Shown here: positions 1 through 5,883 of the stretch, one piece after another
Position numbering within the stretch: position 1 is the stretch's first letter
How the letters are laid out: the number at the start of each line of letters is the position of its first letter
Assembly: GCA_023440105.1 (NCBI GenBank)
Contig: JAEXSY010000322.1
Coordinates: 1-7,339 of the forward strand
Source of the DNA: Bacillota bacterium
GTDB lineage: Bacteria; Bacillota; Clostridia; Clostridiales; Clostridiaceae
Length of the DNA: 7,339 bases
Reading direction: 5' to 3'
Notes under the pieces: generated by a model
Databases searched by the model: none
Seen by the model: only the letters and a program-made list of their open reading frames with translations
Told to the model about the DNA's origin: nothing
Position numbers and translations under genes: made by a program

Positions 1-1873
1 TAGCTCCATACAGTATGAACAAACACTCAAGGGAAGTATCCCCAGTCAGAGAATAACCCAGTGCCTTCTGCAGGTATGAAATTAGAGATTCATCTTTCAT
101 CATAACTTCAGAAACGAACTCATTCCATCTCGGACAAGTTGCTGCTGGATCATAATTAACCCCGGATATCATGGTGATAAAATCTTCAGGCCTGTGCTTA
201 TAAAACTCCATTGTAGCTAAATTAAGTGTTCCATTTTTACAGTTAAATAAAAGCTTATTCCTATCAAATTCATTAATATTAATGCTGTACTCGCTTTCAG
301 CATCTCTAATCATTATTTCTCTTTTCCTTCTTGTCTGAAGCTTCCTGATAAATCCAATATAATCAGACCTATCAGTTTCGTTCTCAATAGTAGGACAGTA
401 CCTGAGCATATTATCTACAAGGTTCTTTGCTAATAGCATTACAAGAATATTCCCCCTGTCATGCTTCCACACCTTCCCATCAAATACATACCAAGCGTTT
501 CTTTCTATCACAAACCTGGCAATTCTCTTGTAGTAATCTGCAAAAAGCCTGCCCGTACCCAACTCAGTCCAAGGATATCTTGGGTTTTTATTAGGCTTCA
601 AATCAATGAGCCTTACATCTACAAACCTCTTAGCACACAGTAACAGCTTTCTTTCTACTGACTTTAAATCAAAAATATCATTATTATCCTTAAACGCCGC
701 TGTTTTATACACATCGTTATCAGCTTCATCGCAATCTACTGTGCTATTAACTTCAGAGCACATTTCTCCATCCGTCCCCAAGTATATTTCTTCTTCATCT
801 CTGTCTAATTCTTTTAAAAACTCATCCTCAGGAGCAACTAAGTATGCTACAGGATTATATATTTCTGTGCATCTATTTATTGCTCTTTTTATAGTTAATG
901 CTCCATAAGTAGAACCGCTCTGACTGCGGTCCCACTTTTCACGATAGAGTCCAGATGTCCTAAATATCCTGTCCATCTGTTCCTCATCACACCCACACCA
1001 GAAAGCAAGATACGAACATAAAGCCATGTCTGCATTACTAGCTGAGTCATAACCGGATATATCTCCTTGTATGAGAGCTTTAAACTTTTCTCCTGATGCT
1101 GAAACAGATGCCTTCTTAATGATCTCCTCATCAGATAAATAAGAATGAGGCTCTATAACTTTAGTGTTTTCCAACTCAGCTATAGGCCTCTTCATATATT
1201 TATCCAATATAAACTGTAATATCTTACTTTTATCTTCAAGTGGTATTTTATCATTAAAAGAACAGTATTTAACTCCAGGAAATACTTTTCCTGTCAGTGT
1301 GACAAATCTATTAGTAACACCCGGAACATAAACCTCAAGTCCAAGCTTTCTATTATTAATATAGTAGATGCTTTTATCAAATTTAAATCCCGGCGCTGAC
1401 AAAAGTATCCTGAGGCCTTTTCCCGAAGGACTTCTCTCAATATAACAACCTTCACAAGTCGATACTATATCAAAGGCAAAGGGCTTTAATAAAGACGATA
1501 ATGTTAAAGAAACATCACCAATTATCCCTAAAAGTCCTTCAATATCAATCTCATTTGAGCCTTCCTCAAAACAGTCATCAAGGTCAATAGCACAAATAGG
1601 ATCTGTTACCCTAAATCCAATACCATTATATAATGTTACACCATTCTTTTCTTTATTAAGTGCGTTCAAAGCAACCTCAAAAGAAGCAAAGGTACCAGGG
1701 TTATTAACCTGTGCGTATCCTCCGGTTTTTGGGTTATAGGGTACTTTTGTCGGCTTTCCATCTTTGATTTCTTTCTTCCATACACAGAACTGACCTTTTT
1801 TCTTAAGCTCAGCAGGTATGTAATCATACTTTTGTAAATTTGTTTTAAAAACTGTTTTTATACCCGTTTCCAT
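1..1873 (-). CDS. Primase-polymerase / D5-type primase-helicase, 3' end cut by window
   Basis: An open frame of 624 codons runs off the left edge. The ATG at 1873 has a GGAGG about 6 nt upstream. Residues ~15-200 look like an archaeo-eukaryotic-type prim-pol domain: DxD acids in AIDLDD (D97, D99), SPSGKGLRI at 148-156, and LEVYV (E180) followed by RFVTLTG (189-195). Residues ~247-316 (SDEEIIKKA through SGLYREKWDR) match the helical bundle that follows prim-pol in NrS-1-polymerase-like proteins. An acidic linker spans ~345-410. A D5/P4-type region follows (~425-624), with the signature FNCKNGTLNL (543-552) and GYSLTGDTSLECLFILYGA (606-624), which normally sits directly before the Walker A loop. 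The SF3 helicase ATPase should therefore lie just outside the window. The expected role is primer synthesis and helicase loading at the element's origin. It starts 14 nt after the mazF-like gene, so the two are probably co-transcribed. One oddity: the His expected in motif II is Arg155. Confidence 0.93.
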   Translation of the reverse strand, partial: METGIKTVFKTNLQKYDYIPAELKKKGQFCVWKKEIKDGKPTKVPYNPKTGGYAQVNNPGTFASFEVALNALNKEKNGVTLYNGIGFRVTDPICAIDLDDCFEEGSNEIDIEGLLGIIGDVSLTLSSLLKPFAFDIVSTCEGCYIERSPSGKGLRILLSAPGFKFDKSIYYINNRKLGLEVYVPGVTNRFVTLTGKVFPGVKYCSFNDKIPLEDKSKILQFILDKYMKRPIAELENTKVIEPHSYLSDEEIIKKASVSASGEKFKALIQGDISGYDSASNADMALCSYLAFWCGCDEEQMDRIFRTSGLYREKWDRSQSGSTYGALTIKRAINRCTEIYNPVAYLVAPEDEFLKELDRDEEEIYLGTDGEMCSEVNSTVDCDEADNDVYKTAAFKDNNDIFDLKSVERKLLLCAKRFVDVRLIDLKPNKNPRYPWTELGTGRLFADYYKRIARFVIERNAWYVFDGKVWKHDRGNILVMLLAKNLVDNMLRYCPTIENETDRSDYIGFIRKLQTRRKREIMIRDAESEYSININEFDRNKLLFNCKNGTLNLATMEFYKHRPEDFITMISGVNYDPAATCPRWNEFVSEVMMKDESLISYLQKALGYSLTGDTSLECLFILYGA

Positions 1874-1887
1874 AACTACCTCCTAAA

Positions 1888-2529
1888 CTATAGCATCAGC
1901 TGTATCCTGATAGCGTTATTAATTCTGTCCATCAACTGCCTATCATTTATTCTTGATAAATATTTTTTAAGACTGGTCTTATCTATTGTCATTACCTGCT
2001 CAGCCATTACCATTGTAGGTTTTACCAGCTTCATTTCCTCTGTTACTGGAATCAGCACATGAGTAGGAATCTTCATTCTTTTAATAATTGAAGTCAAAGG
2101 AACTACTGTAACAGTTTTTGAAAACTTATTACACACATCATTGCTTACAACTATAACTGGTCTAAAGCCTCCCTGTACACTTGTGCCTATATGTGTTTCT
2201 AGAGTAGCTAACCATATTGAACCACGAAGTATAAGGCTATCGTTATCATAATAAGTATTTTCTGTTTTCCCTAAAGAGGAAATACTTTTTTCCATAACCA
2301 TAGAATGATGAGAAAACTTATTATCTCCAGTGCTAACATTATCTTTGGAGCTGGAATAGTTTTTACCAGCACTCTTTTTATTACTTTTCTCTAAAATATG
2401 CTGACTACGATTATTATTTTTTCTATTATTACTGCTATCTTTTATATAGCTTTTTGTCTCTCTTCTAAGCTCTTCTACAGTAGGTAGCTTTGAAAGCTTT
2501 TCTTCAATTCTTCTATTTTTTCTTCCCAT
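1888..2529 (-). CDS. MazF/PemK-type endoribonuclease with long N-terminal extension
   Basis: 213 residues, ATG at 2529 with AAGGAGG about 7 nt upstream. The C-terminal ~112 residues (100-213) follow the MazF/PemK fold: LRGSIWLATL (101-110), QGGFRPVIVVSND (119-131), VVPLTS (142-147), PTHVLIP (155-161), AEQVMTIDK (176-184), and a final helix. R123 and T146 align with the Arg and Thr that catalyse RNA cleavage in Bacillus MazF, so the domain looks active. Family members cut single-stranded RNA at short sequence motifs; this target is unknown. Residues 1-99 are not normal for MazF (about 110-120 residues). They comprise a basic, probably helical start (MGRKNRRIEEKLSKL) and a Ser/Asn/Lys-rich low-complexity linker (31-90). 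No MazE-like antitoxin gene precedes it; the upstream 420 bases are non-coding. It lies directly before the primase gene, so it may modulate host or phage RNA during replication rather than act as a classical toxin-antitoxin pair. That role is inference. Confidence 0.85.
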   Translation of the reverse strand: MGRKNRRIEEKLSKLPTVEELRRETKSYIKDSSNNRKNNNRSQHILEKSNKKSAGKNYSSSKDNVSTGDNKFSHHSMVMEKSISSLGKTENTYYDNDSLILRGSIWLATLETHIGTSVQGGFRPVIVVSNDVCNKFSKTVTVVPLTSIIKRMKIPTHVLIPVTEEMKLVKPTMVMAEQVMTIDKTSLKKYLSRINDRQLMDRINNAIRIQLML

Positions 2530-2567
2530 AGTATCCTCCTTGCTATTTTAAGTAATGTTGCTGTGTG

Positions 2568-2619
2568 TTAATTCTAGATATTAATTCTAGGCATTAATTC
2601 TAGACATTAATTTTTTGCA
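2568..2619. repeat. 13-bp tandem array between terminator and mazF gene
   Basis: Three near-identical copies, TTAATTCTAGATA, TTAATTCTAGGCA and TTAATTCTAGACA (2568-2606), are followed by a degenerate fourth (2607-2619). They sit between the second terminator and the mazF ribosome binding site, so they fall in the 5' leader of the mazF-primase message or around its promoter. The function is unknown; they could be operator sites or replication slippage products. Confidence 0.85.
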
Positions 2620-2620
2620 T

Positions 2621-2664
2621 TAAAAAACCCCATGATGCTGATTCTAAAACCAACACCACAGGGT
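2621..2664 (-). terminator. Intrinsic terminator 2 (15-bp stem)
   Basis: In minus-strand RNA, ACCCTGTGGTGTTGG (2664-2650) pairs with TCAGCATCATGGGGT (2641-2627) across 15 positions, several of them G-U pairs, around an 8-nt loop. A run of U follows (2627-2622) and an A-rich tract precedes it. The G-U pairs become A-C mismatches on the plus strand, so it should act only on minus-strand transcripts. It lies upstream of the mazF gene. Confidence 0.8.
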
Positions 2665-2668
2665 AATT

Positions 2669-2707
2669 TTTTTATTTGGGATTTTTATTTGAGATTTTTA
2701 TTTATTT
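2669..2707. repeat. 13-bp tandem array between the two terminators
   Basis: TTTTTATTTGGGA (2669-2681) and TTTTTATTTGAGA (2682-2694) are followed by a third, partly matching copy TTTTTATTTATTT (2695-2707). In minus-strand RNA this is an A-rich, unstructured stretch just before terminator 2. It has the same period as the array at 2568-2619 but an unrelated sequence. Confidence 0.75.
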
Positions 2708-2725
2708 CTTTATATTGTTGTAATC

Positions 2726-2753
2726 AAAAAGAAGCACCAACATCTGATGCTTC
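2726..2753 (-). terminator. Intrinsic terminator 1 (9-bp stem)
   Basis: In minus-strand RNA, GAAGCATCA (2753-2745) pairs with TGGTGCTTC (2739-2731) over nine positions with one G-U pair. The loop is GATGT, and five U follow (2730-2726). This is a compact classic rho-independent terminator. It lies only ~35-60 nt downstream of the promoter at 2795-2823, and also downstream of the regulator gene that ends at 2950. Confidence 0.8.
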
Positions 2754-2788
2754 CTAAGTCATAGGCCAGTATTTCAATCTCTCTTTCA
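2726..2788 (-). ncRNA. Candidate ~60-nt leader RNA or small RNA
   Basis: The interval runs from the predicted start site (about 7 nt past the -10 box at 2795-2800) to the U-run of terminator 1. It contains no open frame of useful length with a ribosome binding site. Besides the terminator stem there is a small possible hairpin (CCTA, five-base loop, TAGG, at about 2754-2766). It could be a free small RNA or the truncated product of an attenuated leader for mazF and primase. I do not recognise a known riboswitch or RNA family. The call rests entirely on the promoter and terminator predictions. Confidence 0.4.
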
Positions 2789-2794
2789 ATTCCC

Positions 2795-2823
2795 ATTATA
2801 ATAATAACACATTAAATTGTCAC
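2795..2823 (-). promoter_or_regulatory. Near-consensus sigma-70/SigA promoter
   Basis: Read on the minus strand there is a -35 box GTGACA (2823-2818, five of six consensus bases), a 17-bp spacer, and a perfect TATAAT -10 box (2800-2795). Initiation would be near 2788, heading toward the mazF and primase genes through two terminators. It is the best promoter match I found in the window. ACCCACA repeats lie just upstream, one centred near -44, which suggests control by a bound protein. Confidence 0.7.
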
Positions 2824-2828
2824 AATCC

Positions 2829-2904
2829 ACCCACATTTATTTTTAATTTGTCACATAAAAAATCGATTTACCCACAAAAATAACTCATTTACCCACAAAA
2901 ATAA
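2829..2904. repeat. ACCCACA iterons with exact 18-bp direct repeat
   Basis: ACCCACA occurs at 2829-2835, 2870-2876 and 2891-2897, with start-to-start spacings of 41 and 21 bp (about four and two helical turns). The last two lie in an exact 18-bp direct repeat, ATTTACCCACAAAAATAA, at 2866-2883 and 2887-2904. On the minus strand the core reads TGTGGGT. Same-face spacing upstream of a promoter suggests an operator or activator array. The AT-rich surroundings and nearby replication genes also allow an iteron-type origin. I cannot decide between these from sequence alone. Confidence 0.65.
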
Positions 2905-2949
2905 TTATTATTAAATAGTAGATAATATTACCAGTACAATCAATATAGT

Positions 2950-3492
2950 CTATACAAGCATACTAATAAGCCTTTTATCCGAATCTATCTGTAAGCATAC
3001 TGCTATCCTGTTAATAGCCTCTGCCTTAGCTCTTCTAATCTGCTCTCTATGCAAATGGCGGCCTTTTTCATCTACAATGGTTTTCCATGACTTTTGCTCA
3101 ATAAACAACTGCCTTGCTACAACAGCTACCCTTCCTTCAAGCATATCCATTCCTTCATCAAAAGCCTTTAATCTGCTGTCGAGTTCATTAAACTCCCAAG
3201 ATAAATCTAAACGTAACTTTTTATTAAATCTATCTAAATCCTCCTGGCAGGTTATAGATAAATCCCCTACTAAATCAGAAACTCCACTTATCTGTACCTT
3301 ATCACCGTATGATACTCCACGAAGAAATTTAAAGTGTATATATTCTTCAATTGAGTACTCATGAAATTTATCGATGCTTTCTCGCAGCTTTTCTAAATGT
3401 TGTTTCCTTTCATGGTAATTATCAGCTATATCTGTTGCAATATTAATAAAATAATCATCAGGAGTAATCTCAATTTTCTTCTTTCGTCCCAT
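2950..3492 (-). CDS. Probable phage sigma-like / ArpU-type transcription regulator
   Basis: 180 residues from the ATG at 3492, chosen because AGGGGTG lies 7 nt upstream. An in-frame GTG at 3498 sits too close to that site. The protein is mostly charged helices: MGRKKKIEITPDDYF at the N-terminus, a long amphipathic middle (about 20-125), then a C-terminal segment ARQLFIEQKSWKTIVDEKGRHLHREQIRRAKAEAINRIA. That segment has the spacing of a sigma region 4-like helix-turn-helix, as in the small phage regulators of the ArpU/RinA/DUF1492 type. Those proteins usually close the early replication module and switch on later phage genes. The gene lies directly downstream of the SNF2 helicase and directly upstream of the iteron-promoter region, so it is the obvious candidate for binding there. 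Family assignment is by overall pattern, not by a unique motif; another HTH protein is possible. Confidence 0.55.
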   Translation of the reverse strand: MGRKKKIEITPDDYFINIATDIADNYHERKQHLEKLRESIDKFHEYSIEEYIHFKFLRGVSYGDKVQISGVSDLVGDLSITCQEDLDRFNKKLRLDLSWEFNELDSRLKAFDEGMDMLEGRVAVVARQLFIEQKSWKTIVDEKGRHLHREQIRRAKAEAINRIAVCLQIDSDKRLISMLV

Positions 3493-3595
3493 TAGCACTC
3501 ACCCCTATTCAAAACACTAAACACTTTTGAACAAGTAATACTTTTATTCTTATTCAATTCAGTTAACATTTTTTATTTCTCAATATAAAGTTTAA

Positions 3596-4981
3596 TTAAA
3601 GCTTGTTTACCCTAACCCTGGCTCTCACTGCTTCAATAAGCTTCTCCTGACCAGAGTCCTTATGTTCCAGAGCCTCCATAACAGCTTCATCAATAGAATC
3701 TTTAACAGTAATATGCTGTATAACAACACAGTTCTTCTGTCCCTGTCTCCACAGCCTTGCATTGGTCTGCTGATAGAGCTCCAGGCTCCAGGTAAGTCCA
3801 AACCATATGAGTATGTGGCCTCCATCCTGAATATTCAATCCATGGCCTGCTGATGCAGGATGAATTAAGGCTACAGGGATATCTCCATTATTCCAATTTT
3901 CAAAGTCCTTACTGCTTTTCAATTTTCTTATATTAAGTTTAGAAAAGTATTTTAATATCCTATCTCTGTCATGGCTGTACCAGTAAGCTATAAGGACTGT
4001 GTTTCCGTTCGCAGCTTCTATCAAATCCTCCAGTGCTTCAAGCTTCCTGTTATGAATCTCACAAACAGCTTTATTCTCATCATATACGGCTCCATTGGCC
4101 ATCTGCAGCAACTTATTGCTCAAAGATGCAGCATTTACAGCATCAATGTCTCCACCCTCAAAGGGAATCAGAAGGTCCTTTTCAAGCTTCTCATAAAGCT
4201 TTCTTTCATTCTTATCCAGCTCCACCTCATATCGGTTATAAATACACTCTGGCATATCCAGATAGTCCAGAGCCTTCATGGAAATACACATATCAGATAT
4301 CTTCGAATATATAAGCTCCTCAGCACCCTCTCTCGGTTCATACTTATATACAATACCTGTTACTGGATTCATACTAGTAGCTCTAAAGTATGCTTCTCTA
4401 TACCTTCCTATAAACTTACCCAGTCTCTCTCCCATATCAAGAATTCCTATCTCTGCCCACAGATCCATGAGCCCATTAGGAGTTGGAGTGCCTGTAAGAC
4501 CTACAATCCTTTTTATCTTAGGTCTTACCTTCCTGAGAGCCTTGAATCTCATGCTCTTATGACTTTTAAAGGAACTGAGCTCATCTATAACCACCATATC
4601 AAAATCCCAAGGAAGCCTGTGTTGTTCATAATACTTTACCAGCCATGCCACGTTTTCTCGATTAATAGAATATAAAAATGTGTTTTTACGAAGAGCTGCT
4701 TTTCTTTGTTCAGGTGTTCCGATAACAACTGATATATCTAAGAACTTAAGATGCTCCCACTTTTTAAGCTCATTAGGCCAGGTACTCATCGCTACACGAA
4801 GAGGTGCTATGATAAGCACCTTCTTCACTTCAAGCCTGTCAAACATTAAATCTGAAATCGCAGTAAGAGTTATTATGGACTTTCCAAGTCCCATTTCCAG
4901 GAATAATCCGGCAACGGGATGCTCTAATAAAAATTCTGATGCATATCTCTGATAGTCATGCATATCCTCTCTTTTAAGCAT
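3596..4981 (-). CDS. Phage SNF2-family DEAD-like helicase/translocase
   Basis: 461 residues from the ATG at 4981. The frame stays open to 5065, but those extra codons overlap the nuclease tail repeats and have no good ribosome site. The chosen start has GGTGGTGA five nt upstream, and YQRYASEF (10-17) is the usual N-terminal start of this family. Helicase core motifs run in order: LEMGLGKS (28-35, Walker A), IIAPLRV (57-63), DELS (133-136, motif II), GLTGTPTPNGL (161-171, motif III), VALIHPASAGHGLN (motif V), and QQTNARLWRQGQK (404-416, motif VI with arginine finger). The length is typical of stripped-down phage SNF2 proteins without extra domains. It is expected to be an ATP-driven dsDNA translocase that remodels protein-DNA complexes or forks. 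Overlap with the VRR-NUC stop codon (4974-4981) implies translational coupling, and this nuclease-helicase pairing recurs in Firmicute phages. Confidence 0.93.
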   Translation of the reverse strand: MLKREDMHDYQRYASEFLLEHPVAGLFLEMGLGKSIITLTAISDLMFDRLEVKKVLIIAPLRVAMSTWPNELKKWEHLKFLDISVVIGTPEQRKAALRKNTFLYSINRENVAWLVKYYEQHRLPWDFDMVVIDELSSFKSHKSMRFKALRKVRPKIKRIVGLTGTPTPNGLMDLWAEIGILDMGERLGKFIGRYREAYFRATSMNPVTGIVYKYEPREGAEELIYSKISDMCISMKALDYLDMPECIYNRYEVELDKNERKLYEKLEKDLLIPFEGGDIDAVNAASLSNKLLQMANGAVYDENKAVCEIHNRKLEALEDLIEAANGNTVLIAYWYSHDRDRILKYFSKLNIRKLKSSKDFENWNNGDIPVALIHPASAGHGLNIQDGGHILIWFGLTWSLELYQQTNARLWRQGQKNCVVIQHITVKDSIDEAVMEALEHKDSGQEKLIEAVRARVRVNKL

Positions 4982-5744
4982 CACTATCACCACCCTTTTC
5001 ATGAGAACTTCTTGAATTTTTATTTGTACTTCTTGAGTTTTTATCTGTATGCTTAACCCTATCAAGCTTTGGAACTACGGCACCTATAGACTCCTTATCA
5101 CTTCCGAATCTCCAACATTCGATTGCGTCAATTACCTGATTAATCTGCTCAGTGTTATCTACACAGAATACGGGAAAACCAAGAGCCTCCAACTGTTCTC
5201 TCCTTTTTATCTGAAGTGGCCTCATCATCTTCCCTGGTGCCTTTAGCTCTACAAAAGCTGCTCTGCCACCATGCATAAGAACAAGCCTATCTGGAACACC
5301 ATTCATGCTTTGGGAGGTAAACTTTAAAGCCAGTCCACCTCTTTTCTTGACTTCTTTTCTGAATGCATTTTCAATAGTACTTTCTTTAATTATTGATGTT
5401 CCCTTGATTTTTGATGAGATAGGTTGATTTGTATTTCTTCTATATTTATTTTTACTACTGTTTTTAACATTACCATCCTTCATAATATGTCCTATCGCCT
5501 CCCATGCGGTGGGATCTTTATATCCCCTTCCTATATCAATAAAGTCATCATTCTTCTGTACTAATCTTTTTGAATCATCTTTCCAAATAGAATCTGTCAA
5601 GATAGAGCCTCCATGATTTGAATCTCTGCTTTTTGAGTTTCTATATATAGAATCTCTGTAATTAGAATCTCTGCAACTAGGAATATCAATTGAATCCATA
5701 TCTGTGCTATAATCTGTTTGAGAGAGGATTTTATTCTTAGTCAC
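4974..5744 (-). CDS. VRR-NUC domain nuclease with repeat-rich extension
   Basis: 256 residues from a GTG at 5744, with AGGAGGT about 7 nt upstream. The VRR-NUC (PD-(D/E)xK-like) domain occupies ~120-210: E125 in STIENAF, GVPDR (149-153, D152), FVELKAPG (164-171, E166 and K168), and Q178. These are the metal-binding and catalytic residues of the family, so it should be active, probably as a structure-specific DNA nuclease or Holliday-junction processing enzyme. Phage VRR-NUC proteins are often only ~90-110 residues. Here ~120 residues precede the domain. They include a five-residue tandem repeat (25-54, RDSNY-like), a short conserved-looking piece YKDPTAWEAIGHIMKDG (75-91), and a basic linker. 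The C-terminus holds a seven-residue duplication (234-247). The stop overlaps the SNF2 start by 8 bases. The fold and catalytic role are secure; the extension's role is unknown. Confidence 0.9.
   Translation of the reverse strand: MTKNKILSQTDYSTDMDSIDIPSCRDSNYRDSIYRNSKSRDSNHGGSILTDSIWKDDSKRLVQKNDDFIDIGRGYKDPTAWEAIGHIMKDGNVKNSSKNKYRRNTNQPISSKIKGTSIIKESTIENAFRKEVKKRGGLALKFTSQSMNGVPDRLVLMHGGRAAFVELKAPGKMMRPLQIKRREQLEALGFPVFCVDNTEQINQVIDAIECWRFGSDKESIGAVVPKLDRVKHTDKNSRSTNKNSRSSHEKGGDSDA
5004..5045 (-). repeat. 21-bp tandem duplication in nuclease C-terminus
   Basis: Two adjacent 21-bp units encode DKNSRST and NKNSRSS (residues 234-247). The DNA copies differ at only a few positions, pointing to recent slippage duplication in frame. 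The same DNA read in another frame gives the KTQEVQIKIQEV stretch upstream of the true SNF2 start. Confidence 0.75.
5583..5672 (-). repeat. 15-bp minisatellite coding a five-residue repeat
   Basis: Six 15-bp units encode RDSNY, RDSIY, RNSKS, RDSNH, GGSIL and TDSIW at residues 25-54 of the VRR-NUC protein. The first DNA units are close to AGAGATTCTAATTAC and later ones are diverged. The product is a hydrophilic, probably disordered linker. Confidence 0.8.
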
Positions 5745-5773
5745 CTTAAAACCTCCTCTTGAGCCTGTCCCTA

Positions 5774-5802
5774 AGCAGACTGATCTCGTACATCAGCCTG
5801 CT
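5774..5802 (-). other. 11-bp RNA hairpin upstream of nuclease gene
   Basis: In minus-strand RNA, AGCAGGCTGAT (5802-5792) pairs with ATCAGTCTGCT (5784-5774) over all 11 positions with one G-U pair. The loop is seven bases. No U-run follows, so it is not an ordinary terminator. It ends ~17 nt before the ribosome binding site of the VRR-NUC gene and may affect mRNA processing, stability or translation. The 134-base spacer at 5745-5878 that contains it holds no gene. Confidence 0.65.
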
Positions 5803-5811
5803 CATACAGAC

Positions 5812-5883
5812 TTTTAGTATATTAAAATTTTTAGTATATTAAAATCTTAGTGTAGTAATACGTTAATATGTTAATATGTTAAT
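5812..5883. repeat. 17-bp and 8-bp tandem repeats in spacer
   Basis: TTTTAGTATATTAAAAT occurs twice exactly (5812-5828, 5829-5845), followed by a degenerate copy (to 5862). Two exact TTAATATG units (5863-5878) then run into TTAAT. The stop codon of the 275-residue gene lies inside the last unit. The 17-bp unit is nearly palindromic and very AT-rich. No function is apparent. Confidence 0.85.

Noticed and set aside
133..136. DELS instead of DEAH in SNF2 motif II (protein residues 133-136) as an anomaly
   Set aside because: DE-L-S is, as far as I recall, common among phage SNF2 proteins; the catalytic Asp and Glu are present, so it is not notable.
895..1131. 78-codon minus-strand open frame
   Set aside because: It overlaps the primase gene in another frame of the same strand; the primase frame has conserved helical-bundle residues there (SDEEIIKKA to REKWDR).
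2772..2795. CRISPR-repeat-like TTTCAAT stretch
   Set aside because: TTTCAATCTC and TTTCAATTCCC resemble pieces of CRISPR repeats, but there are only two short imperfect copies, no spacers of regular size and no cas genes; the stretch is better explained as transcript start and leader.
2848..2876. Divergent plus-strand promoter starting from TTGTCA at 2848
   Set aside because: The -35-like box is acceptable, but the sequence 17 bp downstream is CCCACA, with no -10 match, and no plus-strand gene follows.
3971..4675. 234-codon plus-strand open frame
   Set aside because: It lies wholly inside the SNF2 helicase gene on the opposite strand, whose motifs are unmistakable; the composition looks like an antisense shadow and there is no ribosome binding site.
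4982..5065. Upstream in-frame start for the SNF2 helicase (28 extra residues)
   Set aside because: The extra residues are the out-of-frame reading of the nuclease tail repeats; the ATG at 4981 has a better ribosome site and fits the family N-terminus.
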